A DNA stretch of 64,000 bases from Streptomyces reniochalinae (lineage in GTDB: Bacteria; Actinomycetota; Actinomycetes; Streptomycetales; Streptomycetaceae), in contig NZ_QOIM01000024.1 of NCBI RefSeq assembly GCF_003323735.1, positions 1 through 64,000 of the forward strand, given 5' to 3'. The notes under the pieces were generated by a model. It was not told where the DNA came from. It did no database searches and was given only the letters and a program-made list of their open reading frames with translations. Of the stretch, positions 15,555 to 23,936 are shown in pieces. Within the stretch, counting starts at the first letter, position 1. The number at the start of each line of letters is the position of its first letter. The position numbers were made by a program, and so were the translations under genes.

Positions 15555-16436
15555 GTGAGTGACCTCGACAAACGGCTGACGACCGAGGAGTTCGCCGCCC
15601 GCATCGAGTCCGGCATGACCGTCGGCATCGGCGGCTGGGGCTCACGCCGCAAGCCGATGGCGCTGGTGCGGGCGCTGCTGCGGACCAACGTGAAGGATCT
15701 GACCGTCCTCTCCTGCGGCGGGCCCGACGTGGGGCTGCTGGCGGCGGCCGGGCGGATCGGCAAGCTGGTGGCGCCGTTCGTGACGCTGGACTCGGTGCCG
15801 CTGGAGCCGCACTTCCGGGCGGCCCGCGAGTCGGGGGCTCTCGCCTTCGAGGAGTGGGACGAGTCGATGTTCCTGTGGGGGCTGACGGCGGCCGCGCACC
15901 GGCTCCCGTTCATGCCGGTGCGCGGCGGCCTCGGCTCCGACGTGCCGCGCCACAACCCCCGGCTGCGCACCGTCACCTCGCCGTACGACGACGGCGAGGA
16001 GCTGCTGGCGGCGCCCGCGCTGCGGATGGATGTGGCGCTCGTCCACGTCGACCGTGCCGACGTGCGGGGCAACGGGCAGTTCCGCGGCCCCGACCCGTTC
16101 TTCGACGACCTGTTCACCGAGGCCGCCGAGCGTACGTACCTGTCCTGCGAGCAGCTCGTGGAGCGGTTCGAGGGGCCGCCGCAGTCGCTGCTGGTGCAGC
16201 GGCAGAACGTCACCGGGGTGCTGCACACGCCGCGCGGCGCGCACTTCACCAGCTGCGCCCCCGACTACGGGCGCGACGAGGCGTTCCAGCGCGCGTACGT
16301 GCGGGCCGCGCGGGACCCGCAGGCGTGGCGGGCGTTCGAGGAGCGCTTCCTGGCCGGAGACGAGGACGACTACCGCAGGGCCGTCGACGACCTCGCGGAA
16401 GAGACCGGTTCACAGCGGAAGGACGCCAGCCAGTGA
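15555..16436 (+). CDS. ipdA: IpdA, alpha subunit of the COCHEA-CoA hydrolase
   Basis: A 293-residue protein of the class I CoA-transferase alpha family. GIGGWGSRRKPMALVRALLR near 24-43, SCGGPDVGLL, and FRAARESGALAFEEWDESM, then PFMPVRGGLGSDVP, match mycobacterial IpdA (Rv3551). IpdAB looks like a CoA transferase but hydrolyses the six-membered ring C of COCHEA-CoA in a retro-Claisen-like reaction, giving MOODA-CoA. The EEWDES stretch is where a conserved acidic residue is expected. The GTG at 15555 begins 5 bases after the echA20 stop with GGAGG at 15540-15544. The stop overlaps the ipdB start. Confidence 0.93.
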   Translation: MSDLDKRLTTEEFAARIESGMTVGIGGWGSRRKPMALVRALLRTNVKDLTVLSCGGPDVGLLAAAGRIGKLVAPFVTLDSVPLEPHFRAARESGALAFEEWDESMFLWGLTAAAHRLPFMPVRGGLGSDVPRHNPRLRTVTSPYDDGEELLAAPALRMDVALVHVDRADVRGNGQFRGPDPFFDDLFTEAAERTYLSCEQLVERFEGPPQSLLVQRQNVTGVLHTPRGAHFTSCAPDYGRDEAFQRAYVRAARDPQAWRAFEERFLAGDEDDYRRAVDDLAEETGSQRKDASQ

Positions 16437-17188
16437 CCCGCACTGCCACCGCCGCCACCCGTGCCGAAGTCTGCGTCGTCGCCTGCGCCGAGGCGTGGCG
16501 CGGCGACGGGGAGGTGCTGGCCGCCACGGCCGGCACCGTCCCGGCCCTCGCCGCCCGCCTGGCGCGGCTGACCTTCGGCCCCGAGCTGCTGCTGACCGAC
16601 TCGGAGGCCATGCTGCTGGCCGACCCCGAGGACCCCACGCACATCGAGGGCTGGCTGCCGTACCGCAGGCACCTCTCCCTCGCGGCGCGCGGCAGGCGCC
16701 ACATGATGATGGGCGCCAGCCAACTCGACAGGTACGGCAACCAGAACATCTCCTGCATCGGCCCGTGGGAGCGGCCCGCGCGGCAGCTGCTCGGCGCGCG
16801 CGGCGCCCCCTCCAACACCGTCAACCACCCGGTCTCCTACTGGGTGCCCCGGCACTCGGCGCGGGTGTTCGTCGAACGTGTGGACACGGTCAGCGGCGTG
16901 GGCTTCGACCGGGCGGCCGAGGCGGGGCCCGCGGCCGCCCGCTTCCACGGGCTGCGGCGCGTCGTCACCGACCTGGCGGTGCTCGACTTCGCCACCGCCG
17001 ACCACCGGATGCGGCTGGCGAGCGTCCACCCGGGCGTCGACGTCCCACTCGTGCGGGAGCGCACGGGGTTCGAGCTCCAGGTGCCGGACGAGGTGCCCAC
17101 CACCCGGGAACCGGGCGCGGAGGAACTGCGGCTGATCCGCGAGGTGCTGGATCCGGGCGGCGCCCGCGACCGGGAGGTGCCCGCATGA
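16433..17188 (+). CDS. ipdB: IpdB, beta subunit of the COCHEA-CoA hydrolase
   Basis: A 251-residue CoA-transferase beta-family protein. RAEVCVVACAEAWRGDGE at the N-terminus, LARLTFGPELLLTDSEA, HMMMGASQLDRYGNQNIS and NHPVSYWVPRH agree with mycobacterial IpdB (Rv3552). It forms the heterodimeric ring-C hydrolase with IpdA. The start is a GTG at 16433 that overlaps the ipdA TGA (GTGA), which points to translational coupling and equal subunit dosage. The stop in turn overlaps the ipdC ATG. The unusual CoA-transferase fold used as a hydrolase is a marker of steroid catabolism. Confidence 0.93.
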   Translation: MTRTATAATRAEVCVVACAEAWRGDGEVLAATAGTVPALAARLARLTFGPELLLTDSEAMLLADPEDPTHIEGWLPYRRHLSLAARGRRHMMMGASQLDRYGNQNISCIGPWERPARQLLGARGAPSNTVNHPVSYWVPRHSARVFVERVDTVSGVGFDRAAEAGPAAARFHGLRRVVTDLAVLDFATADHRMRLASVHPGVDVPLVRERTGFELQVPDEVPTTREPGAEELRLIREVLDPGGARDREVPA

Positions 17189-18306
17189 CCGCGGGCCCCG
17201 CGGGCCCCCTCACCACGCCGCTGACCTCGCTCGCGGGGGTGCGCCACCCACTCGTGCAGACCGGCATGGGCTGGGTGGCCGGGCCACGGCTGGTCGCGGC
17301 GACGGCAGAGGCGGGGGCGCTGGGCATCCTGGCGTCCGCCACGATGTCGCTGCCCCGGCTCAGGGAGGCGGTGCGTGAGGTCAGGTCCCGCACGGCGGCA
17401 CCGTTCGGCGTCAACCTGCGCGCCGACGCCGGGGACGCGGCAGAGCGGGTGCGGCTGTTGACCGAGGAGGGGGTACGCGTGGCCTCGTTCGCACTCGCTC
17501 CCTCGCGGGAGCTGATCGGCACGCTCAAGGACGCCGGGGTGGTCGTCATTCCGTCCGTCGGCGCGGTCCGGCACGCGGAGAAGGTCGCCGCGTGGGGTGC
17601 GGACGCGGTCCTGGTGCAGGGCGGTGAGGGCGGTGGGCACACCGGGCAGGTCGCCACCTCGGTGCTGCTGCCGCAGGTCGTCGACGCCGTGGACCTGCCG
17701 GTCATCGGCGCGGGCGGCTTCCGCGACGGGCGGGGGCTGGCCGCGGCGCTGTGTCACGGCGCGGCCGGCGCCGCCATGGGCACCCGGTTCCTGCTGACCC
17801 GCGAGTCGACGGTGCCCGACGCGGTCAAGGCCCGCTATCTGGCGGCGAAGGTCACCGACGTCACCGTCACCACGAAGGTCGACGGACTGCCGCACCGGAT
17901 GCTGCGCAGTGAGATGGTCGCCGCGCTGGAGTCGTCGGGCCGGGTGGGCTCCCTGCTGCGGGCGCTGCGCCACGCCGCCGCCTTCAAGAAGGAGTCGGGT
18001 CTGACGTGGGCGGCGATGCTCCGCGACGGCCGGGCGCTGCGCCACGGCAAGGATCTGACCCTCTCCCAGACGCTGCTGGCCGCCAACACCCCGATGCTGC
18101 TGAAGGCCGCCATGGTGGAGGGACGTACCGACGCGGGGGTGATGGCGGCGGGGCAGGTCGCCGGGCTGATCGACGACCTGCCGAGCGTGGCGGAGGTGGT
18201 GGAGACGACGGTCGCGCAGGCGGCCCGGCGGTTGACCGAACTGGCCTCGCGGGTCGCCACCGGTCCGGCTGCCGCGTCCGGGCCGGCGCCGCCGGGGACT
18301 CCCTGA
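17185..18306 (+). CDS. ipdC: IpdC, flavin-dependent enzyme of the HIP-CoA pathway
   Basis: A 373-residue protein of the nitronate-monooxygenase/2-nitropropane-dioxygenase flavin fold. QTGMGWVAGPRLVAATAEAG near 26-45, FGVNLRADA, VLVQGGEGGGHTGQVAT, GAGGFRDGRGLAAALCHGAA and MGTRFLLT match IpdC (Rv3553). IpdC was described as a CoA-dependent reductase/dehydrogenase that, with IpdF and EchA20, turns 5-OH-HIC-CoA into COCHEA-CoA. The ATG overlaps the ipdB stop by four bases (ATGA). It ends the operon; about 18 residues of Ala/Pro-rich tail extend past the mycobacterial end. Confidence 0.92.
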   Translation: MTAGPAGPLTTPLTSLAGVRHPLVQTGMGWVAGPRLVAATAEAGALGILASATMSLPRLREAVREVRSRTAAPFGVNLRADAGDAAERVRLLTEEGVRVASFALAPSRELIGTLKDAGVVVIPSVGAVRHAEKVAAWGADAVLVQGGEGGGHTGQVATSVLLPQVVDAVDLPVIGAGGFRDGRGLAAALCHGAAGAAMGTRFLLTRESTVPDAVKARYLAAKVTDVTVTTKVDGLPHRMLRSEMVAALESSGRVGSLLRALRHAAAFKKESGLTWAAMLRDGRALRHGKDLTLSQTLLAANTPMLLKAAMVEGRTDAGVMAAGQVAGLIDDLPSVAEVVETTVAQAARRLTELASRVATGPAAASGPAPPGTP

Positions 18307-18356
18307 GGGCGAGGGCGGCCGTCGGAGCCGGCGCTTTTCGCCGGGTCACGGCCGCG

Positions 18357-18362
18357 TAGGGT
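18357..18362 (+). promoter_or_regulatory. -10 box for leaderless tetR mRNA
   Basis: TAGGGT at 18357-18362 fits the Streptomyces TANNNT -10 pattern and lies 7 bases before the GTG at 18370. This spacing is typical for transcripts that start at the initiation codon, and it explains the missing ribosome-binding site. Confidence 0.55.
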
Positions 18363-18369
18363 GCCTGGC

Positions 18370-18972
18370 GTGAGCGGTGCGGAAGAGCCCTCCCAGTCGG
18401 TGCGTCAGCGGCGGGTCATCCTGCGCGGAGCCGCGGCGGCGCTGCGCGAGCGGGGAACGGGCGCCGGCATGGCGGACATCGCGCGGGCCGCCGGAGTGGG
18501 CCGGGCCACCGTCTACCGGCACTTCGCCACGCGTGAGGCGCTGCTGACGGAGCTGTCCCAGTTCTCCGCCGACGAGGGGGTACGCGCCGTGCGCGCGGCA
18601 CTGCACGAGGGCGGGGAGCTGCGCGCCACGGTGGTGCGCACCACCCGCGCCCTGCTCGGGGTGGGACGCGCGTACTGGACGCTGGTGGCCTCAGGGCCTG
18701 CCGAGGGTCCGAGCGAGCGCGAGCTGGCGGTGTCCGGGCCGCTGGTCGAGCTGGCGCGGCGCGGGCAGCGGGAAGGCACCTTCCGCACCGATCTGAGCGC
18801 GCAACGCCTCGGTGCGCTGCACGGGGTGCTCATCCAGGGCGCGCTGCTGTACCCGCAGCTGATCGGGGACTCGCTCGACGAGGCCGCGGAGTCGGTGACG
18901 CGGCTGTACCTCGACGGCGCGTGCGTCGCACCGGCGGGTGACCCGAAGGGGCCGACCGGCTCAGTCGGCTGA
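18370..18972 (+). CDS. TetR-family transcriptional regulator
   Basis: A 200-residue TetR protein. The HTH reads MADIARAAGVGRATVYRHFA at about residues 34-53, followed by the REALLTEL helix. The ligand domain (LRATVVRTTRALLG, LVELARRGQREGTF, LHGVLIQGALL) resembles the AcrR/SbtR-type group and not KstR2. It lies 63 bases after ipdC in the same direction but has its own promoter. The GTG at 18370 is preferred to one at 18361 because of the -10 spacing. Its target is not evident: the KstR2-like box is absent upstream. It could control the second part of the cluster or the following methyltransferase. Confidence 0.85.
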   Translation: MSGAEEPSQSVRQRRVILRGAAAALRERGTGAGMADIARAAGVGRATVYRHFATREALLTELSQFSADEGVRAVRAALHEGGELRATVVRTTRALLGVGRAYWTLVASGPAEGPSERELAVSGPLVELARRGQREGTFRTDLSAQRLGALHGVLIQGALLYPQLIGDSLDEAAESVTRLYLDGACVAPAGDPKGPTGSVG

Positions 18973-19122
18973 CCCGCCGTCGTCCGCCGCCGCCGAGACT
19001 GGCCTAGTCACGTTCGTCGTACGACCGCACCGCGCGTGCGTACGGCGCCAGCCACTCACCACCCGCGCAGCGGGCTCCCGCGGCCCCGTCCAGGGCGGCC
19101 CCGTGACGGAGACGGAGTACGC

Positions 19123-19956
19123 ATGGCCAGCAGGAAGAACCTCCACGCCGACCGCACCGCGCTCGCCCACAAGGTCCGCTACGCCCTGACGCACCCGCAC
19201 CGCGTCCCGGCCCACCTCAAGCGCGCCGGACGTGACCGCTGGCTGGCCTTCACCCACCGTGACCACGTCAGTTACTACCGGGCCGTCATGGCCTCCGACA
19301 CCCGGCGCAGCCCCGAGGCCGCGGTGGGCAGCCCCACCCACGAGGCCTGGCTCCAGCTGGGCGAGCTCCAGTTCGACTACCTGCGCGCCCACGGGCTCGA
19401 ACCCGGCCACCGGATGCTCGACATCGGCTGCGGCAACCTGCGCGCGGGCCGGCGCTTCATCGACTACCTCGACCCCGGCCACTACTACGGCATCGACATC
19501 TCCCCCGACGTGCTCGTCGCGGCGAAACGCACCCTCACCACCGAGGGCCTCCAGGCCAAGCTGCCCCACCTCACCCTCACCCAGGACCTCACCCTGGACT
19601 TCCTCCCCGACGCGCACTTCGACGTCGTCCACGCGCACAGCGTCTTCTCGCACTCCCCGCTGGAGATCATCGACGAGTGCCTGGCCCACGTCGGACGCGT
19701 ACTGGCGCCCGGCGGCTTCTTCGACTTCACCTTCGACCGCACCCTGGGCAGCGAGCACCACGTACTGCGCGAGGACTTCTACTACCGCACCGAGACCCTC
19801 ACAGCCCTGGCCAACGACCACGGTCTGCGCGCCCGCTTCATGGACGACTGGGAGCTGCGCGGCCACGGCCAGTCCAAGATCCGTGTGAGCGCGGAGCCCG
19901 CGCCGGGAGCCGGGGCACTCGTCGTCGCCGGTCGCCCTCGCACGTCCCTCCCGTAG
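19123..19956 (+). CDS. Class I SAM-dependent methyltransferase
   Basis: A 277-residue methyltransferase. MLDIGCGNLRAGRRFIDYL at about residues 100-118 is motif I, GIDISPD follows as motif II, and FDVVHAHSVFSHS with GRVLAPGGFFDF are motifs IV/V of the Methyltransf_11/25 type. The first 90 residues are basic and helix-rich and not family-specific. The ATG at 19123 has GGAG eight bases upstream. Its last codons overlap antisense sequence that belongs to the 3' end of a decayed gene on the other strand, so its stop may lie close to an old recombination junction. Substrate unknown. Confidence 0.82.
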   Translation: MASRKNLHADRTALAHKVRYALTHPHRVPAHLKRAGRDRWLAFTHRDHVSYYRAVMASDTRRSPEAAVGSPTHEAWLQLGELQFDYLRAHGLEPGHRMLDIGCGNLRAGRRFIDYLDPGHYYGIDISPDVLVAAKRTLTTEGLQAKLPHLTLTQDLTLDFLPDAHFDVVHAHSVFSHSPLEIIDECLAHVGRVLAPGGFFDFTFDRTLGSEHHVLREDFYYRTETLTALANDHGLRARFMDDWELRGHGQSKIRVSAEPAPGAGALVVAGRPRTSLP

Positions 19957-20133
19957 CGCCCCTTCGATCGAGGCGCGCAGCCGGGTGCAGACCGCGACGC
20001 CCGCGGGCCGGTGCCCGGCCAGTTCGGGGCAGCGGGTGGTCGGAGAAGTCCACTGCACGGTGGTGTGCGGGAGGCTGCGCTGCTCGACCAGCACCCGGGT
20101 GGAGCAGGTGCGGCAGGTCACGGGCTCCAGCAC
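19957..20133 (-). pseudogene. Small CxxC protein downstream of kshA, 3'-truncated
   Basis: A GTG at 20133, seven bases after the kshA stop, opens a frame that begins MLEPVTCRTCSTRVLVEQ and continues through TTVQWTS and CTRLRASIEGALREG. It looks like a short conserved protein with a CxxC pair that accompanies Rieske oxygenase genes, but I cannot name it. The frame then runs without a stop into the antisense of the methyltransferase gene, so the native end appears to have been lost at about 19950. The end coordinate here is nominal. Confidence 0.5.
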
Positions 20134-20140
20134 GGCGCGG

Positions 20141-20554
20141 TCACGCCTCCCCTGCGGCGGCCGCGCTCCGGCGGCTCGCCAGGTTGAAGTAGGTGGGGAA
20201 GGAGTTGTGGACGTAGAAGAAGTGGGCCATGTCGACCACGTTGTCCACGATCTCGCGGCAGTTGGCGCCGTCGATGCGCAGCGTGTGCCAGGTCGAGTCG
20301 CTCCACTCGCCGCTGAACGCCCCCTCGATGCGTGGGATCGTCACCCCCTCAGGAGGTGACGCGCCCTGCGGGTCGTGCCAGACGAACAGCTGCCTGTTCT
20401 CCTCCAGCGTGCGCCAGGCGCGGATACGGGCCCGGCGCGGCACCCGGTGCGCGTACGGGATGCCGGCGCACCCGCCGTCGCCGCCCCACCGCCAGTCGTG
20501 GAAGGGGCAGGCGAGCGCGTCGCCCTTGACGGTGCCGTCGGCGAGGTTGCCGCC
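20141..20554 (-). pseudogene. kshA: kshA fragment (3-ketosteroid 9-alpha-hydroxylase oxygenase)
   Basis: 137 codons remain of a ~380-residue Rieske oxygenase. GTVKGDALACPFHDWRWGGD holds the second Cys-X2-His of the Rieske centre; the first Cys-X-His is gone. IDGANCREIVDNVVDMAHFF, then YVHNSFPTYF, is the start of the catalytic domain with the mononuclear iron ligands. These segments are nearly those of KshA. The 5' end stops abruptly at 20554, where iclR sequence begins on the other strand. After PTYFN about 200 residues are missing and the frame ends in an Ala-rich tail that may be the native C-terminus. Two deletions therefore destroyed the gene. An intact KshA starts steroid ring B opening. 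Confidence 0.85.
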
Positions 20555-21217
20555 TTCGAGAGCGCCGACGGACTGACCCTCGCCCAGGTCGTGCGCCGCA
20601 CCGGACTCCCCCGCTTTTCCGCGCACCGCATACTGGAACACCTGGCCGAGGTGAAGTACTTGCGCCGCGACGCGCACACCTACCGGCTCGGCATGCGCAT
20701 CATGGAGCTGGGCGCCCTGGTCATCCACCAGGACCGGGTACGCGAGGCCGCGGCGCCCCACCTGCACCAACTGCACGCCACCACGGGACTTGTGGCGCAC
20801 CTGGCGATCCTCGACGAGGGCGCGGCGGACGTCGTCTACCTCGACAAGGTCGGCAACCGCTTCGGCACCCTGCTGCCCTCCCGGATCGGCGGCCGGCTGC
20901 CCGCCGCGCGGACCGGAGTGGGCAAGGCGCTGCTCGCCCACGCGCCCCGCGCCACGGCGGCACGAATCCCCGAGCGGCTGCACGCGGAACTGGCACAGAT
21001 CCGGGAACGCGGCGTGGCCCACGACCGCGAGGAGGCCATCCGCGGCGTCGCGTGCGTCGCCGCCCCGGTGGTCGGCGCGGGCGAGTGCACCCCCGCCCCG
21101 GCCGCCGCCTCCGTCTGCGGCCCCGCCCAGCGCGTACGGTCCGCTTCCGGCCTCCCCTCCCTGGTCCGCCAGGCGGCCGCCCACATCTGGCGCACCTCAG
21201 CCAACCGCGCCTGCTGA
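20552..21217 (+). pseudogene. IclR-family regulator lacking its start
   Basis: The frame shows AFESADGLTLAQVVRRTGLP and RFSAHRILEHL (winged HTH), then RLGMRIMELGALV and the ligand domain with GRLPAARTGVGKALLAHAP. Only the first ~15 residues and the start codon are absent: at 20552 the sequence passes directly into antisense kshA. A frame does continue upstream through the kshA antisense to an ATG at 20375, which could give a chimeric protein, but that would carry 59 unrelated residues. The C-terminal stretch after VAAPV also looks altered. kshA and iclR were evidently divergent neighbours, and one deletion removed both starts and the promoter between them. Confidence 0.78.
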
Positions 21218-21300
21218 CCGCGCCCCGCTGACCGCATCGTGGCCTAACCAAGGCCGGGACCGGGACCGGACCGGGATCCGGCCGGGGTGGGACCCCCGCG

Positions 21301-21807
21301 CTCCTGACCGGCTACCGGCCGCAGGCCGTCGACGCCGCCGACGTGCTGGATACGGGCCTGCTGCGAAGAGTCGCGGAGCTGGCGGGAGAGAGCGGCTGGG
21401 CCAAGCGCTTCTCGACGCTGGACTCGCTCCTCGCCCCGCGACTGCTCGGGGGCCATGCGCCACCCGCGCCCTCGCCCGTCGAACTCGCCTGGCGGGAACT
21501 GCGCCGCAGCGGAGGGCGGATCGCGGTGCGGGACCTGGCGACAGCCACCGGGTACAGCCACAAACACGTGATCGACCGCTTCCGCGACGAGATCGGCCTC
21601 GCCCCCAAGACGGTCTCCCGAGTGCTGCGCTTCCGCGCCGCCGTCGAACTGCTGGAGGGCGGCGCGAACCTGGCGGACATCGCACACGGCTGCGGGTACA
21701 CCGACCAGCCCCACCTGAGCCGCGAGTTCGCCCGTTACGCCGGACGGGCACCGTCGGCGTTCTCCCGCTCCCGGGCCCCGGACGGCGGAGGGCTGCGGGA
21801 CGACTGA
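21301..21807 (+). pseudogene. AraC-family regulator, C-terminal part only
   Basis: The preserved part begins at about LLTGYRPQAVDAADV and contains both AraC HTH motifs: IAVRDLATATGYSHKHVIDR and GANLADIAHGCGYTDQPHLS, ending in FARYAGRAPSAFSRSR. The N-terminal ligand domain (about 100 residues) is missing; the sequence before 21301 is a G/C/A-rich stretch without a start in this frame except a GTG at 21343. A short protein from that GTG would still hold the DNA-binding domain. It precedes a VOC-fold gene by 118 bases, a pairing often seen in Streptomyces. Confidence 0.65.
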
Positions 21808-21925
21808 CCGACCGGGAAGCACGGGACGGATTCCCCGCGCCACAGGTGAAATCCCTACAAGACGCGCTGCCGAACTGCTCCTACCCTGACGTCATCCGCG
21901 ACACGTCGTCCCCGAGGAGTGAGCG

Positions 21926-22333
21926 ATGAAGCAGCAGCCCGCCCCGAACGCGCCCAGCATCTGCCCGTACCTGTTCTACCGGGACCCGGCCAAGGGATTC
22001 GCCTTCTTGCTGGAGGCGTTCGGCCTGGAGAAGCGGACGGTGCACGAGGTCGACGGACAGGTGCTCAACGCGCAGGCCGGCCTCGGCCCGTACACCGTCT
22101 TCGTCGGCCAGGCGCGCACCGAGAGGAAGCTCCAGCCGGCGTCGGAGCTGCCGGCCGTGCACGCCGGGGTGATGATGGTCGTCGACGACGTGGACGCCCA
22201 TTACCGGCGCGCCCATCAGGCCGGAGCGGTCATCGAGTACGAGCCGCGGGACATGCCGTACGGGCTGCGCGAGTACGGCGCGCGCGACCTGGAGGGCAAC
22301 CTGTGGTTCTTCGCCTCCCACCTCACCAGCTGA
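21926..22333 (+). CDS. Glyoxalase/VOC-fold protein
   Basis: A 135-residue protein of the vicinal oxygen chelate fold, PhnB/bleomycin-resistance-like branch: PYLFYRDPAKGFAFLLEAFG at 13-32, a VDDVDAHYRRAHQAGAVI segment at about 92-109 and the C-terminal YGARDLEGNLWFF. Typical length for one VOC domain that works as a dimer. The ATG at 21926 has GAGGAG at 21912-21917. The reaction is unknown; the adjacent AraC remnant suggests it was once its regulatory target. Confidence 0.8.
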   Translation: MKQQPAPNAPSICPYLFYRDPAKGFAFLLEAFGLEKRTVHEVDGQVLNAQAGLGPYTVFVGQARTERKLQPASELPAVHAGVMMVVDDVDAHYRRAHQAGAVIEYEPRDMPYGLREYGARDLEGNLWFFASHLTS

Positions 22334-22460
22334 TCCCCCACGGGCAGCCGCCGCGCAGCCCGACGCCGTCCGTCCGATGCCGTCCGCCTCCGGCCACCGG
22401 GCGGCCCGCCTGCCGAGGTTTCGGGCGCACACCCCGCCGGAGTGCCGATGGCCGCGGCCA

Positions 22461-22832
22461 CTACCCGGCGGGCGAGGCGGCCGGTCGGCGGCGGAACACC
22501 TCCGCCACCGCGGTGTTCGCCACCACGACGACCGCCATGACGACGGCGGCGACCAGGTGCCCGACTCCGTACAGCGCGGCCGCCCCACCGCCCAGCACCA
22601 GCGCCTTGACGGCGAGCACCACGGGCAGCCGCGGCCGCAGGCGCGCCCTCGGCGCGGCGAAGAGCGACCACAGCACGACCGCCACCAGGGGCGCTCCTGC
22701 TCCCAGCAGAACGCGAAGAGCCGTGTCGTCACCGACGGACGCCCCCCACCAGCCCAGACACGCCAGAGCGGCCAGTTCGAGCAGGAACGCCAGGACCTCG
22801 TTGGCGGCGTACCAACCCCGCTCATCCAGCAT
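22461..22832 (-). CDS. YrdB-like (DUF2568) membrane protein
   Basis: A 123-residue protein with four predicted membrane helices (about residues 10-29, 36-62, 72-92 and 95-113). NEVLAFLLELAALACLGWWG and the following VVLWSLFAAPRARLR are typical of the DUF2568/YrdB family, which has no known function. It follows 167 bases after the hsaE-hsaF remnant on the same strand. It ends with RRRPAASPAG. Confidence 0.72.
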   Translation of the reverse strand: MLDERGWYAANEVLAFLLELAALACLGWWGASVGDDTALRVLLGAGAPLVAVVLWSLFAAPRARLRPRLPVVLAVKALVLGGGAAALYGVGHLVAAVVMAVVVVANTAVAEVFRRRPAASPAG

Positions 22833-22999
22833 GTGCGAAGGCGCGATACGGGTCTGATGAGCCGGGCGTTCTGCGCATGGTGTCCTCTCGGCCGTCGGCC
22901 ACGGCGACCTCGCGTGCGGCGGCCTGCCGCAGCCGGCCCGGGCGACTCGGGCACCGACAGTAGCGGAGAGGCACCGGGGGCGGGAGAGCTGAGAGCGAC

Positions 23000-23666
23000 T
23001 CAGTTCCGGGAGGAGGTGGTGGCGTCCTCGGCGGCCAGTTCCCTGGCGATGTCGATGAGCTGGTCCCCCTGGCCGCCCACGAGCTCGCGCTCGCCCGCGC
23101 GCAGCAGGATCCGGGCGCCGGAGACGCCGTAGCGGCGGGCCCAGCGGTCGGCGTGCTCCAGGAAACTGGAGTAGACGCCCGCGTGGCCCATCATCAGCTC
23201 CAGGCGGCCCAGCTTGCATCCCTCGTCCATGACGGGCAGCACCACGTCCTCCGCCGCGTCGGCGATCTTGAGGACGTCGATGCCGGTACGGATGCCGAGG
23301 CGTTCGGCCACCGCGGTGAACGCCTCCACCGGGGTGTTGCCCGCGCCCGCTCCGAACCGCCACCGCAGTAGCGCGCCACCTCCACGGGGTGTCCCCGCTC
23401 AGCTCCATGTCGTCGAGCAGGTGCCCGTAGTCGGGCTCGTCGACGCCCATCATCCGCTGCATCACGGGCGAGGAGAGCCCCACCTTGTGGCCGACGACGC
23501 GGGCGCCCGCCCAGCACCGGTCGTGGATGCCCAGGAGCTGGACGGCGTACGCGTCGTCGGTGTCGATACCGGGCCAGGTGACGCGCAGCGGTGGCACCGG
23601 GATGCGCGCCCGCTCGGCCGCGCCCAGCGCGTCGGCGGCCTTGCGGCGCTCGGCCTCGTGGAGCAT
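23000..23666 (-). pseudogene. hsaE'-'hsaF deletion fusion (meta-cleavage lower pathway)
   Basis: The 5' part (23666 to about 23370) encodes the first ~95 residues of a 2-hydroxypenta-2,4-dienoate hydratase: GARVVGHKVGLSSPVMQRMM and GVDEPDYGHLLDDMELS are characteristic of HsaE. A base is missing in the G run 23386-23389. At about 23357-23372 the sequence changes to the C-terminal third of 4-hydroxy-2-oxovalerate aldolase (HsaF/DmpG type): FGAGAGNTPVEAFTAVAERL, DVLKIADAAEDVV, VSGARILLRAG, ending at 23000. The missing middle would hold the rest of hsaE, the acetaldehyde dehydrogenase gene (hsaG) and the start of hsaF, so one large deletion fused the outer genes. Confidence 0.85.
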
Positions 23667-23936
23667 GTGCTCTCCCGTCCCGTCCGTCGGTCCGATCGGC
23701 TCTCGGACCGTAGGCAGGAGCGGACCTGGCCGGTGCCGGAGCTCCCGTTGAGCGGGACGGGACGGGCCGGGCCGCGGGCGGGAAGGGCAGGTCGAACCTG
23801 AGGAGGAAGGGAGGAGGGAGGAGTGCATCGCGGCCGCAGTGGCTCACCGTGTGTTCCATTATGGCTGCGCGAAGGGTGCTTCGTCACCGTCCCGCAGGAC
23901 GAGATCCGGCGCGAAAACCGCTCCTAGGGTGAACGC

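Noticed and set aside
18999..19012. dre-like ACTGGCCTAGTCAC near the methyltransferase gene
   Set aside because: At least four mismatches to the DasR core and a poor second arm.
20375..21217. Intact IclR regulator of 280 residues
   Set aside because: The first ~59 residues are antisense kshA, not IclR sequence; the normal start is deleted. Called a remnant instead.
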